DNA of 64,000 nt from Martinezella lusitana (GCF_900094565.1 NZ_FMAF01000001.1:124001-188000); one strand, 5' to 3'. Positions 8,309 through 18,955 are shown, counted from the first letter of the stretch. Made by a program: numbers and translations. The notes: generated by a model not told the origin, from the sequence alone.

Positions 8309-9199
8309 ATGAACTACCGTGTTTTACTGGCTGGCCTTGCCGTGTCCCTGGCTCTGGGAGGATGCGCCACGAAACCGGGCAATGAAGCATCGCTCAAAAC
8401 CGGCTATGCGGCCGAAGAGCCGCGCCACAAGCCGCTGAAAGCCAATGATCCGGTCGAGATGGAGCCGAACAAATGGCTCGTCGCCGATCTTGAGACCAGA
8501 GACCTGGCGAGCATAAATGGCCCGCACAATCTCGCTGGCCGGACGCTGGAAGTCTCTTCGCTCAAGGACGTCAGGCTGGCCGACAAGGAAGTCATCCTGA
8601 CGTTCGATGACGGCCCTGCCCCCGGCAAGACCGAACGCATTCTCGCCACGCTCGACAAGTTCGGCGTCAAGGCGACGTTCATGATGGTTGGCGAAATGGC
8701 GCAAGCCCACCCGGCGATCGCCCGGGAAGTCTTCGCTCGTGGCGACACCATCGGCAGCCATACCTTCCGCCATCCCGACCTCGACAAGATGAGCTTCGAC
8801 ATGGCGATGGCCGAGATCGCCAAGGGCAAGAATGCCGTCTCCAAGGTCATTGGCACCGAAATACCCTTCTTCCGCTTCCCCTACCTCGCCGACTCCAAAC
8901 GCCTGCGCGCCGCCGTCGCCGCTCGCGACATGATCGTCATGGACGTCGATGTCGACAGCAAGGACTATTTCACTTCCACGCCAGCTTCTGTCACGGCGCG
9001 AACGATAAAGCAGCTACAGGAGCGCGGGCGCGGCATCATCCTGATGCATGACATCCACCAACGTACCGTGACCATGCTGCCGGCCCTTCTGATCCGCCTC
9101 GAGAAGGAGGGATACAAGGTCGTGACGCTCAAGTACAAGCACGCTCCGGCACCGGCGACCAATCTCGTCGCCCAGGCCGATATCAAGTTCACGCGCTGA
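8309..9199 (+). CDS. Polysaccharide deacetylase lipoprotein
   Basis: A 296-residue envelope protein with a lipobox (LALGGC, cysteine 19) and a NodB-homology domain from about residue 88. Motif 1 is TFDDGP, with the catalytic base and metal aspartate. Motif 2 is SHTFRHPDL, with the two metal histidines. RFPY and LMHDIH fit motifs 3 and 5. It should remove acetyl groups from a cell-wall or surface polysaccharide; the substrate cannot be told from sequence. It is transcribed alone, about 100 bases after the ABC-F gene. Confidence 0.9.
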   Translation: MNYRVLLAGLAVSLALGGCATKPGNEASLKTGYAAEEPRHKPLKANDPVEMEPNKWLVADLETRDLASINGPHNLAGRTLEVSSLKDVRLADKEVILTFDDGPAPGKTERILATLDKFGVKATFMMVGEMAQAHPAIAREVFARGDTIGSHTFRHPDLDKMSFDMAMAEIAKGKNAVSKVIGTEIPFFRFPYLADSKRLRAAVAARDMIVMDVDVDSKDYFTSTPASVTARTIKQLQERGRGIILMHDIHQRTVTMLPALLIRLEKEGYKVVTLKYKHAPAPATNLVAQADIKFTR

Positions 9200-9352
9200 G
9201 GGCCCGAAGCCGGAGAACGGTTTCCTGAGATAAACATCAGTCAGTGGTTGCAAGATCTTCGGATGCGCTTGAAAGGCGCCGAGCGGCGTGATTAGTTGCG
9301 GCGTGATCACGAAGAGCGGGCCAGCCCGCCCGCTCGTATCCGGGGGGAGTAA

Positions 9353-10462
<1,110 letters not shown>

Positions 10463-10483
10463 TCAGCGAACTGGAAACAAGAG

Positions 10484-10510
10484 ACCCCGGAGCGGCGCTC
10501 CGGGGTTTTT
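10484..10510 (+). terminator. Intrinsic terminator after takP
   Basis: Perfect nine-base arms ACCCCGGAG (10484-10492) and CTCCGGGGT (10498-10506) enclose a five-base loop and run into TTTTT. It ends takP 22 bases after the stop codon. Confidence 0.88.
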
Positions 10511-10556
10511 CTTTGCCTTGGCCGAAGGCAATCCAACATGCCTATAACGACCGCCT

Positions 10557-12323
10557 TCAATTGAATGATGGCGGTTGGCTGAGATCATTGGCCGGCGGAT
10601 TTGGCTGCCCGCCGCCCTGCCCGGCCGGCTTGTCGCTCGGCGGACCGCCCCCCGGAAGCTGCAGGCCCGGCAGGCCGAGGCCGCCGCCATTGTCCTGGCC
10701 GGGTGTGCCGAAGCCCGGTACTTCGATCTTGATCGTATTGGGGTCAAGCCCGGTACCCGCGCCCTTGTAGTGCATGACCATCTGCGGGAACGTGATTGTC
10801 AGTGCCACCATCAGCACCTGGATGCCGACGAACGGCACCGCCCCCCAATAGATCTGACTGGTCGTCACCGGAGCCGTATTTTTGCCCGTGACCTTGTCGA
10901 GATAGGGCACCTTTGCCGCGACCGAGCGCAGGTAGAACAGCGCGAAGCCGAAAGGCGGATGCATGAAGCTCGTCTGCATGTTGACGCCAAGGAGAACGCC
11001 GAACCAGATGAGGTCGATGCCCAGCTTATCGGCGGCGGGTGCCAGCAGCGGCACGATGATGAAGGCCAGCTCGAAGAAATCGAGGAAGAAGGCCAGCACG
11101 AAGACCAGGAGGTTGACGGCAATCAGGAAGCCGACTTCGCCGCCCGGCAGCGACACCAGCAGATGCTCGACCCAGACATGGCCGTTGACCCCGTAGAAGG
11201 TCAGCGAGAACACGCGCGAGCCGATCAGGATGAACAGCACGAAGGAAGAAAGACGCGTGGTCGACGCCAGCGCCGAGCGGACGACGTCCATGGACAGCCG
11301 GCCCTTGGCCGCCGCCATGACCAGCGCGCCCACTGCCCCCATCGCACCACCCTCGGTCGGCGTCGCGATGCCGAGGAAGATAGTGCCGAGCACGAGGAAG
11401 ATCAGCGCCAATGGCGGGATCAGCACGATGATCACCTGCTGCGCCAGCCGCGACATCAGATTGAACTTCATCGTCTTGTCGATGACGGCGATGGCGTAGA
11501 TGAAGGCGACGCCGACAGTTGCACCGAGAATATCGGCGTTTCCCCCGTAGATCGGCGTCAGATAGACATGGGCGGCATAGGCGACGCCGGCGCAGACCAG
11601 CAAGGCGACGAAAAGCGAGGTCACGCCGGAGCCAAGCGAGCGCGCCTCTTTCGGGAGTGCCGGCATCGAGTTCGGCCTGATGATCGACATGACCAGCACA
11701 TAGAGCATGTAAAGGCCGGTCAATATGAGGCCTGGGATCAGTGCCCCTGCATACATATCGCCGACCGAGCGGCCGAGCTGGTCAGCAAGCACGATCAGGA
11801 CCAGCGACGGCGGAATGATCTGCGCCAGGGTGCCGGAGGCGGCGATGACGCCGGAGGCCACCCGCCGGTCATAGCCGTAACGCAGCATGATCGGCAGCGA
11901 GATAAGGCCCATGGCGATGACCGAAGCCGCAACGACGCCGGTGGTGGCGGCAAGCAGTGCGCCCACGAAAATCACCGCATAGGCAAGCCCACCGCGGATC
12001 GGGCCGAAAAGCTGGCCGACCGTGTCGAGCAAGTCTTCGGCCATACCGGAACGCTCCAGCACGATGCCCATGAAGGTGAAAAACGGGATTGCTAGCAGCG
12101 TATCGTTGGACATCACGCCCCAGAACCTATCCGGCAGCGCATTGAGGAGCGGCCATGACAGATTGATGGAACCACCCGAATAGGGTGCGAGTTCGACGCC
12201 GATCCAGAAGAACAGGAGACCGTTGGCGGCGAGAGCGAAGGCGACGGGATAACCGATCAGCAGGAAGATGATCAGCGAGGCGAACATGATCGGCGCCATG
12301 TTCACGGCAATGAATTCCATCAT
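10557..12323 (-). CDS. TRAP transporter large permease subunit (DctM type)
   Basis: A 588-residue inner-membrane protein with about twelve or more hydrophobic segments, the sodium-driven transport subunit of a TRAP system. Family traits include GVVAASVIAMGLISLP, ASGTLAQIIPPS and GIATPTEGGAMGAVGAL. It is longer than a classic DctM, with a large middle insertion and a roughly 65-residue Gly/Pro-rich cytoplasmic or periplasmic tail ending PPANDLSQPPSFN. Its ATG overlaps the stop of the small-subunit gene by four bases. It probably works with the TakP-like protein encoded convergently. Confidence 0.93.
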   Translation of the reverse strand: MMEFIAVNMAPIMFASLIIFLLIGYPVAFALAANGLLFFWIGVELAPYSGGSINLSWPLLNALPDRFWGVMSNDTLLAIPFFTFMGIVLERSGMAEDLLDTVGQLFGPIRGGLAYAVIFVGALLAATTGVVAASVIAMGLISLPIMLRYGYDRRVASGVIAASGTLAQIIPPSLVLIVLADQLGRSVGDMYAGALIPGLILTGLYMLYVLVMSIIRPNSMPALPKEARSLGSGVTSLFVALLVCAGVAYAAHVYLTPIYGGNADILGATVGVAFIYAIAVIDKTMKFNLMSRLAQQVIIVLIPPLALIFLVLGTIFLGIATPTEGGAMGAVGALVMAAAKGRLSMDVVRSALASTTRLSSFVLFILIGSRVFSLTFYGVNGHVWVEHLLVSLPGGEVGFLIAVNLLVFVLAFFLDFFELAFIIVPLLAPAADKLGIDLIWFGVLLGVNMQTSFMHPPFGFALFYLRSVAAKVPYLDKVTGKNTAPVTTSQIYWGAVPFVGIQVLMVALTITFPQMVMHYKGAGTGLDPNTIKIEVPGFGTPGQDNGGGLGLPGLQLPGGGPPSDKPAGQGGGQPNPPANDLSQPPSFN

Positions 12324-12898
12324 CGGCGTGTCTCCCCTACCGGCGTTTCCACCTCGAGGGGCGCATGCGTCGGCACATAGGGGTTCGGATCCTCCATATC
12401 ACCGCGCATGACGGCAATCTTCTTGATAATCTCGGAGATACCCTGCAGCGCCAACAGGAAGAAGCCGGCCAGAAGTAGTGCCTTGCCCGGCCAGATGATC
12501 AGGCCGCCCGCGCTGGAGGAAACCTCACCGGACATGACAGACATGCGCACGTAGGGCACGAGGTCATAGACCATCAGCAGTGCGAACGGCATGAGGAACA
12601 GGCAGTGGCCGATGAGATCGATCCAGTGCTGCGCCCGGCGCGGGAGCGAGCCATAGACGATATCGATGCGGATGTGCTCGTTCTGCCGGAGCGTATAGGC
12701 GGCGGCGAGCATGAAGGCGGCGCCGAACAGATACCATTGCGCCTCCAGCCAGGCATTGGACGAGATGTTGAACGTTTTACGGACAATGGCATTTCCGGCA
12801 CTGACCAATACAGCGACCAGAATGAGCCATGAGACTGATTTTCCAATGATCTCAGTCGCATAGTCCACGATTCGGCTGAAGCCGAGCAATGTTTTCAT
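12320..12898 (-). CDS. TRAP transporter small permease subunit (DctQ type)
   Basis: A 192-residue protein with four predicted membrane helices, the small integral subunit of a TRAP transporter. The helix 2 to 3 region (NAWLEAQWYLFGAAFMLAAAYTLRQNEHIRIDI) is typical of DctQ. I start it at the ATG at 12898, preceded by a run of G (GGGGGGAA) suited to a Shine-Dalgarno. It overlaps the large-subunit start by ATGA, so both subunits should be made in step. The upstream gap of 228 bases is divergent to the sugar dehydrogenase gene. Confidence 0.92.
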   Translation of the reverse strand: MKTLLGFSRIVDYATEIIGKSVSWLILVAVLVSAGNAIVRKTFNISSNAWLEAQWYLFGAAFMLAAAYTLRQNEHIRIDIVYGSLPRRAQHWIDLIGHCLFLMPFALLMVYDLVPYVRMSVMSGEVSSSAGGLIIWPGKALLLAGFFLLALQGISEIIKKIAVMRGDMEDPNPYVPTHAPLEVETPVGETRR

Positions 12899-13126
12899 GA
12901 TTTCCCCCCGCGGCGGTCTTTCCCAGGATCTCTTGCCGCGCACAGGCAGAGTGCCGATTTCAAGCGGTGAATCAAGAGCCCGAGCCGGTTTTCCAAGTGT
13001 GATGATGGCTCCGGTACAATGCCCGCGCGTAAAGCCGAGCGCACGCATTTACAATTTGCCGCCCTTGCCCGCATGCGGCATTCTGATAAAGATCGCATCA
13101 ATAATCATACTAATCGAGAGACACCC

Positions 13127-14050
13127 ATGTCCCCCATCAACCTTGCTATTGTCGGCGTCGGCAAGATTGTCCGCGACCAGCATCTTCCGTCCATCGCGAA
13201 CAATCCGGATTTCAAGCTGGTCGCCACGGCAAGCCGTCATGGCACCGTCGAGGGCATTCCGGCCTTCACGACCATCGAGGCCATGCTCGACGCCGTGCCG
13301 GCAATCGACGCCGTCTCGCTCTGCATGCCGCCGCAATATCGCTACGAGGCTGCCTACAAGGCGCTTTCGGCCGGCAAGCACGTCTTCCTGGAAAAACCGC
13401 CGGGCGCGACGCTGAGCGAAGTTGCCGATCTCGAGAATCTCGCAAAGACCAAAGGCGTCTCACTCTTTGCGAGCTGGCATTCGCGCTATGCGCCTGCCGT
13501 GGAGGCCGCCAAGGCTTTCCTCGCCGACACGACCATCCGCAGCGTTCATGTGATCTGGAAGGAAGACGTCCGCCACTGGCATCCGAACCAGGAATGGATC
13601 TGGCAGGCCGGCGGACTCGGCGTCTTCGATCCTGGCATCAATGCGCTATCGATCGTCACCCATATTTTTCCGGCGCTCTTCCTGACCGGCGCGACACTGG
13701 AATTCCCGGAGAATCGCGATTCGCCGATCGCGGCCGATCTGCACTTCAGGAGCGGCCAGGGTCTGCCGGTTCATGCCGAATTCGACTGGCGCCAGACCGG
13801 CAAGCAGAGCTGGGATATCGTCGCCGAGACGGATGCGGGCCAGATGGTTCTTTCAGAAGGCGGCTCCAAGCTTTCCGTGAATGGCGAACTGACTTTCTCG
13901 GCGCCTGAAGCCGAGTATCCCTCGCTCTATCGTCGCTTCGCCGAGATCGTCAAAGCCGGTGTCTCCGATGTCGACGTTTCGCCGCTGCGTCACGTCGCCG
14001 ACGCCTTCATGCTCGGTAAGCGCAAGTTTGTGGAAGCGTTTCACGATTGA
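13127..14050 (+). CDS. Gfo/Idh/MocA oxidoreductase, probable L-arabinose/D-galactose 1-dehydrogenase
   Basis: A 307-residue NAD(P)-dependent oxidoreductase with an N-terminal Rossmann fold (VGVGKIVRDQHLP) and the family lysine motif EKPPG (K90). The segments WKEDVRHWHPNQEWIW and GGLGVFDPGINALSIV match what I recall of the Azospirillum L-arabinose 1-dehydrogenase, which also oxidises D-galactose. That activity is likely but inferred. It would open a non-phosphorylating sugar route; no lactonase or dehydratase lies nearby. The start is the ATG at 13127, where family members begin. Confidence 0.85.
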   Translation: MSPINLAIVGVGKIVRDQHLPSIANNPDFKLVATASRHGTVEGIPAFTTIEAMLDAVPAIDAVSLCMPPQYRYEAAYKALSAGKHVFLEKPPGATLSEVADLENLAKTKGVSLFASWHSRYAPAVEAAKAFLADTTIRSVHVIWKEDVRHWHPNQEWIWQAGGLGVFDPGINALSIVTHIFPALFLTGATLEFPENRDSPIAADLHFRSGQGLPVHAEFDWRQTGKQSWDIVAETDAGQMVLSEGGSKLSVNGELTFSAPEAEYPSLYRRFAEIVKAGVSDVDVSPLRHVADAFMLGKRKFVEAFHD

Positions 14051-14056
14051 TCGCAT

Positions 14057-14114
14057 TCCCCGATGTGAGATAGGCTACGCAGTATACTAGCTTAGCGCAT
14101 TATCACATCGGGGA
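14057..14114 (+). promoter_or_regulatory. Long inverted repeat covering the ribosome binding site of the GrpB gene
   Basis: TCCCCGATGTGA (14057-14068) and TCACATCGGGGA (14103-14114) are perfect 12-base inverted arms separated by 34 bases. The right arm includes most of the GGGGAG that precedes the ATG at 14122, so the folded RNA would hide it. The arms could instead act as a terminator-like structure for the upstream dehydrogenase gene or as a bound DNA site. Confidence 0.5.
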
Positions 14115-14121
14115 GTTGCCG

Positions 14122-14667
14122 ATGGTATCGGAACGTGAACAATCCTTCGGCCTTGGCGTCCGCAATAAGACAGTCAAACTTGCGGAGCCGAACCAGAAAT
14201 GGCACGAGGCCTATTTGCTGGAGGAGGCTGCCATTCGCGGCGCTCTCGGCGACCTTGCCATCGAGATCCAGCATTTTGGCAGCACCTCCATCCCAGAAAT
14301 CAAGGCCAAGCCGATCATCGACATTGCCGTCGGCGTTCGGCGCTTCGAGGACGGCCTTGCCTGTATCGAGCCGATGGCATCCATTGGCTATGACTATGCC
14401 GGCAGCAATATTGTCCCCGACGATCACATTTTCGGCCGCGATGTCGCCGGCGATACCCGCACCCACCTGGTTCACGTCGTCGAACACGGCGGCACGAATT
14501 GGCGTCATTTCATCGTATTTCGCGACCACTTACGCAAGCGCCCGGATATCGCTCACGCCTATGAGGCTTTGAAGGTGGAGCTTGCGTCAAAATATGCCGA
14601 CAACCGCGCGGCCTACACCGCGGCGAAGAAGGACTTCATCGACAAGATCCTGGCGGAGGCTGAATGA
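14122..14667 (+). CDS. GrpB family protein (nucleotidyltransferase-like)
   Basis: A 181-residue protein of the GrpB/Dephospho-CoA kinase-associated family, which has a nucleotidyltransferase fold. Visible family features are the N-terminal DP/EPNQKWHEAY-type segment, HFGSTSIPEIKAKPIIDIAVG (about residues 53-73), HLVHVVEHG and FRDHLRKRPD. No reaction is established for stand-alone members. I chose the ATG at 14122, six bases after GGGGAG, over the upstream TTG at 14116 that overlaps the ribosome site. The 5' end lies in a long inverted repeat. Confidence 0.88.
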   Translation: MVSEREQSFGLGVRNKTVKLAEPNQKWHEAYLLEEAAIRGALGDLAIEIQHFGSTSIPEIKAKPIIDIAVGVRRFEDGLACIEPMASIGYDYAGSNIVPDDHIFGRDVAGDTRTHLVHVVEHGGTNWRHFIVFRDHLRKRPDIAHAYEALKVELASKYADNRAAYTAAKKDFIDKILAEAE

Positions 14668-14673
14668 GCCTGG

Positions 14674-14703
14674 TTGCCGCCTCCCGGAACGGGAGCGGCA
14701 AAA
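14674..14703. terminator. Hairpin between the convergent GrpB and holC genes
   Basis: TTGCCGC-C-TCCC (14674-14685) pairs with GGGAGCGGCAA (14691-14701) with one bulged C. It lies in the 39-base gap between two convergent stop codons. A clear T run is missing, so it may be a weak terminator or a 3'-end stabiliser. Confidence 0.45.
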
Positions 14704-14706
14704 GCG

Positions 14707-15156
14707 TCACGCCTTTTTCTCCCAGCGGCCGTCCTGGGTCTGCTGCCAATAGGTGAGGCTATGCCCCTCGCCTTTCAGACGCTTCCATTGGGCCCGCGCG
14801 CTTTCCAGCTGCTCCTGATCGTAGCCGTCGAACATCAACACGACGCGCTGGTACGACTCAACGTCCGTGGCTTCTGCACCATCGATAAAGAATCGTACGC
14901 TGGCATTGTTGATGTTGTCGGGCGAGACCGTCAGCAGCACCGGCTGCCGGTCCGCCATTTCGCTTTCATCCGTGCCGTGCGGCAGGAAGCTGTCCTCGCG
15001 GTAGGTCCAGAGATGGGCATCGAGGAGATCGCGCCGCGCCGGCTCACGCATCTGGACAGCAACCTGCCAGCCGCGCTCAACGCTTTTGTCGATCAGCGGC
15101 GGCAGGGCGTCCTCAAGTTTCGATTCCGTCAGGTGATAGAAGAGAACGTCGGTCAT
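14707..15156 (-). CDS. holC: DNA polymerase III chi subunit
   Basis: A 149-residue accessory subunit of the replicative polymerase clamp loader that links it to single-strand binding protein. Features include MTDVLFYHLTE at the N-terminus, LWTYREDSFLPHG (about 49-61), QPVLLT and FIDGAEA. The length fits. It follows pepA on the same strand after 32 bases. The pepA-holC adjacency is also known in other proteobacteria, which supports both calls. Confidence 0.93.
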   Translation of the reverse strand: MTDVLFYHLTESKLEDALPPLIDKSVERGWQVAVQMREPARRDLLDAHLWTYREDSFLPHGTDESEMADRQPVLLTVSPDNINNASVRFFIDGAEATDVESYQRVVLMFDGYDQEQLESARAQWKRLKGEGHSLTYWQQTQDGRWEKKA

Positions 15157-15188
15157 ATCGCCTCTTCTATCTCACAAGGCCAGCCTGA

Positions 15189-16685
15189 TCACGATTCGTA
15201 GTTCGCACGGACCAGCTCGTCGAGCAGGCGCACGCCGAAACCGGAGCCCCAGGATTGATTGATCTCATCCTGAACCGAGCCCATCGCCGTTCCGGCGATA
15301 TCGAGATGCGCCCACGGCGTTTCCCCGACGAAGCGCTTGAGGAACTGGGCGGCGGTGATCGAGCCGGCATGGCGGCCGCCGGTATTCTTCATATCGGCGA
15401 ATTTGCTGTCGATCATCTTGTCGTAGTCCTTGCCGAGCGGCATGCGCCACAGGCGTTCGTCGGTAACGAGACCAGCAGCAGTCAGCTCGTTCGCCAGCTT
15501 GTCGTCGTTGCTGAACAGGCCGGCTTGCAGATTGCCGAGGGCGACCAGGATCGCGCCGGTCAGGGTCGCCAGATTGATCATGAATTGCGGCTTGAAGCGA
15601 TCGTTGGTGTACCAGAGCGCATCGCAGAGAACGAGCCGGCCTTCGGCGTCGGTGTTGATGATTTCGATCGTCTGGCCGGACATGGAGGTGACGATGTCGC
15701 CCGGCCGCTGGGCGTTGCCGTCAGGCATATTCTCGACGAGGCCGATGACGCCGATCGCGTTGACCTTGGCGCCACGTGCGGCGAGCGCGTGCATCAGGCC
15801 GGTGACGGCTGCGGCCCCGCCCATGTCACCCTTCATGTCCTCCATGCCGGCGGCCGGCTTAATGGAAATGCCGCCGGTGTCGAAGACGACGCCCTTGCCA
15901 ATGAAGGCGACCGGCTTGTCTTTCGACTTGCCGCCCTTCCAGTGCATGATCACCAGGCGCGGCGGCCGGGCTGAGCCCTGCGCGACGCCGAGCAGCGCGC
16001 CCATGCCGAGCCGGCGCATCTCGCGCTCGGTCAGGATCTCGACCTCGACGCCGAGCTTTTCCAGCTCCTTCGCCTTGGCGGCAAACTCGACGGGACCGAG
16101 GACATTCGGCGGCTCGTTGACGAGATCACGCGCGAGAATCACGCCGCCGGCAATAGCCTCTGAAGCCGCGAAAAGCTTTTTGGCGGCAGCGGCCTCCTGG
16201 GTGACGATCGTGACCTTGACGGGCTTGCGGGCACCAGCCTTCTCGTCGTCATCGCCCTTCTTCGTTTTGTAGGTGTCGAAGCTATAAGCGCGCAGCAACA
16301 TGCCCAACGCGAAATCCGCGGCCTCCCTGGCTCCGACCTTGATGGCCGGGGCATCGAGGAAGATGGCCACCTTCTCCACATTGCGGATTTTGGCCGCAGC
16401 ACTGCCGCCGAGCTTCAGCCAGTCATGAACGCTCAGGTTCGTCGCCTTGCCGGTGCCGATGACGACGATCCTGTCGACCGGCGCGGCTTCGGGAGCGATA
16501 ATATCAAGGCTGTTCAATGCCTTGGCCTTGAAGCCGGAAATGGGCGCGGCCTTGGCGAAAACATGAGCCGGATCGGCGCTCTCGGCACCCGCCGGCAGCT
16601 CACTATCGGTGTCTTTCAGGAGAATGGCCAGACCACCACTAAGGCGGACCGACTTGGCGAAGGAAATCTCGAATTTCACAGACAT
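15189..16685 (-). CDS. pepA: Leucyl aminopeptidase
   Basis: A 498-residue M17 metallopeptidase that removes N-terminal residues from peptides and uses two metal ions. The C-terminal catalytic domain has [30 protein letters not shown], which carries metal-binding lysine and aspartates, and the signature NTDAEGRL (about residues 344-351). The start is the ATG at 16685 ([10 protein letters not shown]); an upstream ATG at 16736 would add 17 untypical residues. It is likely co-transcribed with holC. Confidence 0.95.
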   Translation of the reverse strand: MSVKFEISFAKSVRLSGGLAILLKDTDSELPAGAESADPAHVFAKAAPISGFKAKALNSLDIIAPEAAPVDRIVVIGTGKATNLSVHDWLKLGGSAAAKIRNVEKVAIFLDAPAIKVGAREAADFALGMLLRAYSFDTYKTKKGDDDEKAGARKPVKVTIVTQEAAAAKKLFAASEAIAGGVILARDLVNEPPNVLGPVEFAAKAKELEKLGVEVEILTEREMRRLGMGALLGVAQGSARPPRLVIMHWKGGKSKDKPVAFIGKGVVFDTGGISIKPAAGMEDMKGDMGGAAAVTGLMHALAARGAKVNAIGVIGLVENMPDGNAQRPGDIVTSMSGQTIEIINTDAEGRLVLCDALWYTNDRFKPQFMINLATLTGAILVALGNLQAGLFSNDDKLANELTAAGLVTDERLWRMPLGKDYDKMIDSKFADMKNTGGRHAGSITAAQFLKRFVGETPWAHLDIAGTAMGSVQDEINQSWGSGFGVRLLDELVRANYES

Positions 16686-16840
16686 TTCGGCTCCGATTAC
16701 CATGCGTATTACAAGAATAATTTCGGTGGTCATCATTCAAGGTTTGCCTAGGCAATACAAGCCTTTGGCAAAGCGTTCCCCGAAGAAACGGACTTCGCCG
16801 CTTCAAATCCCTGTCATTTAGCGCAGCTAGGCTCAGCGCA

Positions 16841-17674
16841 TTGGTGTTTTCGCCGCCATCGGGCGGCGTCATTCTTTGCCGGAAAGCCACCTTGATCATA
16901 GACTTCAACAGCCTCGACCGCGAAGACCGCTTTCCTGAAAACCTGCGCCCGCGCACGGCGGGTGACACCTTCATCGCGCTCTTCTGTCTCTGGTGGATGC
17001 TGCTGGGTCTATTCTCGCTCTTTCCGCAGATCGACCTCGCGGTCGCGAACGCGTTCTTCCTGCCCAAGCAATGTCTCGCTCTTGCCAGGCCTGATCAGAT
17101 CTGCGGCATTTTCCCTTATGGTGACGATCAGCATCTGCGCCTGCTGCGGGAGGTGTTTTTCCAGCTCCCCTATATCTCGGCCGTCATCCTCTGTTGGATG
17201 CTGCTCCAGTGCTGGCAGCACCACGGTGCAACCTTCAACACGCTCAGAGCCCGCAACCTCAAGATCGCGCTCGGCTCGTTGCTGCTTGGTCCGGTCCTGA
17301 TCGTCAATCTCTGGCTGAAAGCCTTTTCGGGCCGTCCCCGCCCCAGGCAAACCGATCTGTTCGGCGGCACGCTCGATTTCGTGCATGCGGGATCCTTCGC
17401 CGGCAAATGTGTCAGCAACTGCTCGTTCATCTCGGGCGAAGCAGCAGCCGCGGGTTGGCTGTTCTGCCTGATCTTCATCATCCCGCAACCGCTTCGTAGG
17501 GCCGTCGCCCTGCCGATCGCGACCGTCTCTGTCGTCATTCCGGCACTCAGAGTGGCTTTCGGCGGCCACTACCTGTCCGATGCCGTCCTTGGCTGGCTTT
17601 CCTCGCTTGTCATATTCGCCGCGCTGCTGGCATTATCCCAAACGACACACAACAGAAGAATCTCGGAAAATTAA
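16841..17674 (+). CDS. PAP2 family membrane phosphatase with SGE in place of SGH
   Basis: About 260-277 residues with five or six membrane segments and a PAP2 (lipid phosphatase) domain. Motif 1 is KAFSGRPRP, and motif 3 is RVAFGGHYLSD. Motif 2 reads FISGE where PSGH is usual, so the histidine is replaced by glutamate. Lipid A or undecaprenyl phosphatases are possible roles, since the lptFGD genes follow, but neither is proven. The start is uncertain: TTG at 16841 is the longest frame, and TTG at 16892 behind CGGAAAG is an alternative. Confidence 0.82.
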   Translation: MVFSPPSGGVILCRKATLIIDFNSLDREDRFPENLRPRTAGDTFIALFCLWWMLLGLFSLFPQIDLAVANAFFLPKQCLALARPDQICGIFPYGDDQHLRLLREVFFQLPYISAVILCWMLLQCWQHHGATFNTLRARNLKIALGSLLLGPVLIVNLWLKAFSGRPRPRQTDLFGGTLDFVHAGSFAGKCVSNCSFISGEAAAAGWLFCLIFIIPQPLRRAVALPIATVSVVIPALRVAFGGHYLSDAVLGWLSSLVIFAALLALSQTTHNRRISEN

Positions 17675-17776
17675 CGATTTTTTTGCGAGTTGGTTGTCGC
17701 CAAAAAAACGCAAACAGCGTAGATGAGGATGAATCTCTGTCGGCTCGCTCGACGGGCGTTGCGTTTAAGGGCCGGC

Positions 17777-18955
17777 ATGAAGTTATTCGAAACCTATATC
17801 GTACGGCGTGTCGGTATGATGTTCCTGGTGGCGTTGCTGCCAGTGCTCGCTATTATCTGGACGACCCAGGTGCTGCAGCGCATCAATCTCGTGACCGACA
17901 GCGGCCAGTCGATTGGGTCGTTCGCAAAGCTTGCGACCCTTATCCTGCCCACGATCATTCCGATCGTTCTGCCTTTCGCATTGGTCATCGGCATCACGCA
18001 GACGCTGACGGCGATGAACAGCGATTCGGAGCTTACGGTCATGGAAGCGGCCGGTGCGAGACGAAGCATCATCATCCGCCCGATCATGATTCTTGCCATA
18101 GCGATCAGTGTTTTCTCCTTCTTCGTTGATAATGTGGTTGAGCCCAGGGCTCGCGTCGCTGCCCGCCAGATGGTCGCGGAGGCCTATGCCGACCTTCTTT
18201 CCACCGTCATCGAAGAGAAGAACTTCCGGCGTATCGAGGATGGTCTTTACGTACAGATCAGCCAGCGCTTGTCGGGACGTATTCTAAAGGGGCTGTTCGT
18301 CGTTGACTCCCGCGATCCTGCCTTCGATCTCATCTATTATGCGAAGGAAGGCGCTGTCGATCCGAGCGGCACGTCGCTTTTGATGAAGGACGGCGAAGTC
18401 CATCGCAAAACAGCCGATGGCGATGTCTCAATCATAAACTTCGATTCCTATTCCTTCGATCTCTCCGACATGACGCAGAGCCGTGGCCAGGCGACCGTGC
18501 GCGCCAGCGACCGTGACCTCGGCTTCCTGTTGAATCCGGATCCGAACGACGCGGACTATAAGGCCAAACCTACCGGCTACCGGGCAGAATTGCACAGGCG
18601 TCTCAACGATTGGGCTCTTCCCGCCATATTCGCGCTGATATCGCTCGTCATCGCCGGCGACGCTCGGTCGCATCGCGAAGCACGTCTGCATCCCATGGTG
18701 TCGGCGCTGACCATAGCTTTTGCGCTGCGCTGGGCGGATTTCTATGCGGCCAACCAAATCGAGAATGCGCCTAATTTCATTGGCGTTCTCTACGGCATCA
18801 ACATCATCTCGGCTCTCATCGCGATCGTGCTGCTGTTCAGAAACCGGAAGATGACGATGCCGGTCTCGATCCGCAACCGGCTCAGCAACTGGAGACAGAA
18901 AGTCCAGGATCGCATGCCTGCAACACCCGGCAATTCCAACGGGAGCGGCGCATGA
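17777..18955 (+). CDS. lptF: LPS export ABC transporter permease LptF
   Basis: A 392-residue inner-membrane protein of the YjgP/YjgQ family that, with LptG and LptB, extracts lipopolysaccharide from the inner membrane. It has an N-terminal membrane pair (about 12-100), a periplasmic beta-jellyroll region in the middle (about 130-260) and a C-terminal membrane part. The start at MKLFETYIVRRVG (17777) matches family starts; the frame is open a further 54 bases upstream. Its end overlaps the lptG start by four bases. Confidence 0.94.
   Translation: MKLFETYIVRRVGMMFLVALLPVLAIIWTTQVLQRINLVTDSGQSIGSFAKLATLILPTIIPIVLPFALVIGITQTLTAMNSDSELTVMEAAGARRSIIIRPIMILAIAISVFSFFVDNVVEPRARVAARQMVAEAYADLLSTVIEEKNFRRIEDGLYVQISQRLSGRILKGLFVVDSRDPAFDLIYYAKEGAVDPSGTSLLMKDGEVHRKTADGDVSIINFDSYSFDLSDMTQSRGQATVRASDRDLGFLLNPDPNDADYKAKPTGYRAELHRRLNDWALPAIFALISLVIAGDARSHREARLHPMVSALTIAFALRWADFYAANQIENAPNFIGVLYGINIISALIAIVLLFRNRKMTMPVSIRNRLSNWRQKVQDRMPATPGNSNGSGA

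Noticed and set aside
10575..12095. 506-residue open frame on the plus strand
   Set aside because: It is antisense to the TRAP large permease and is an H/D/R-rich composition typical of a shadow of a membrane protein.
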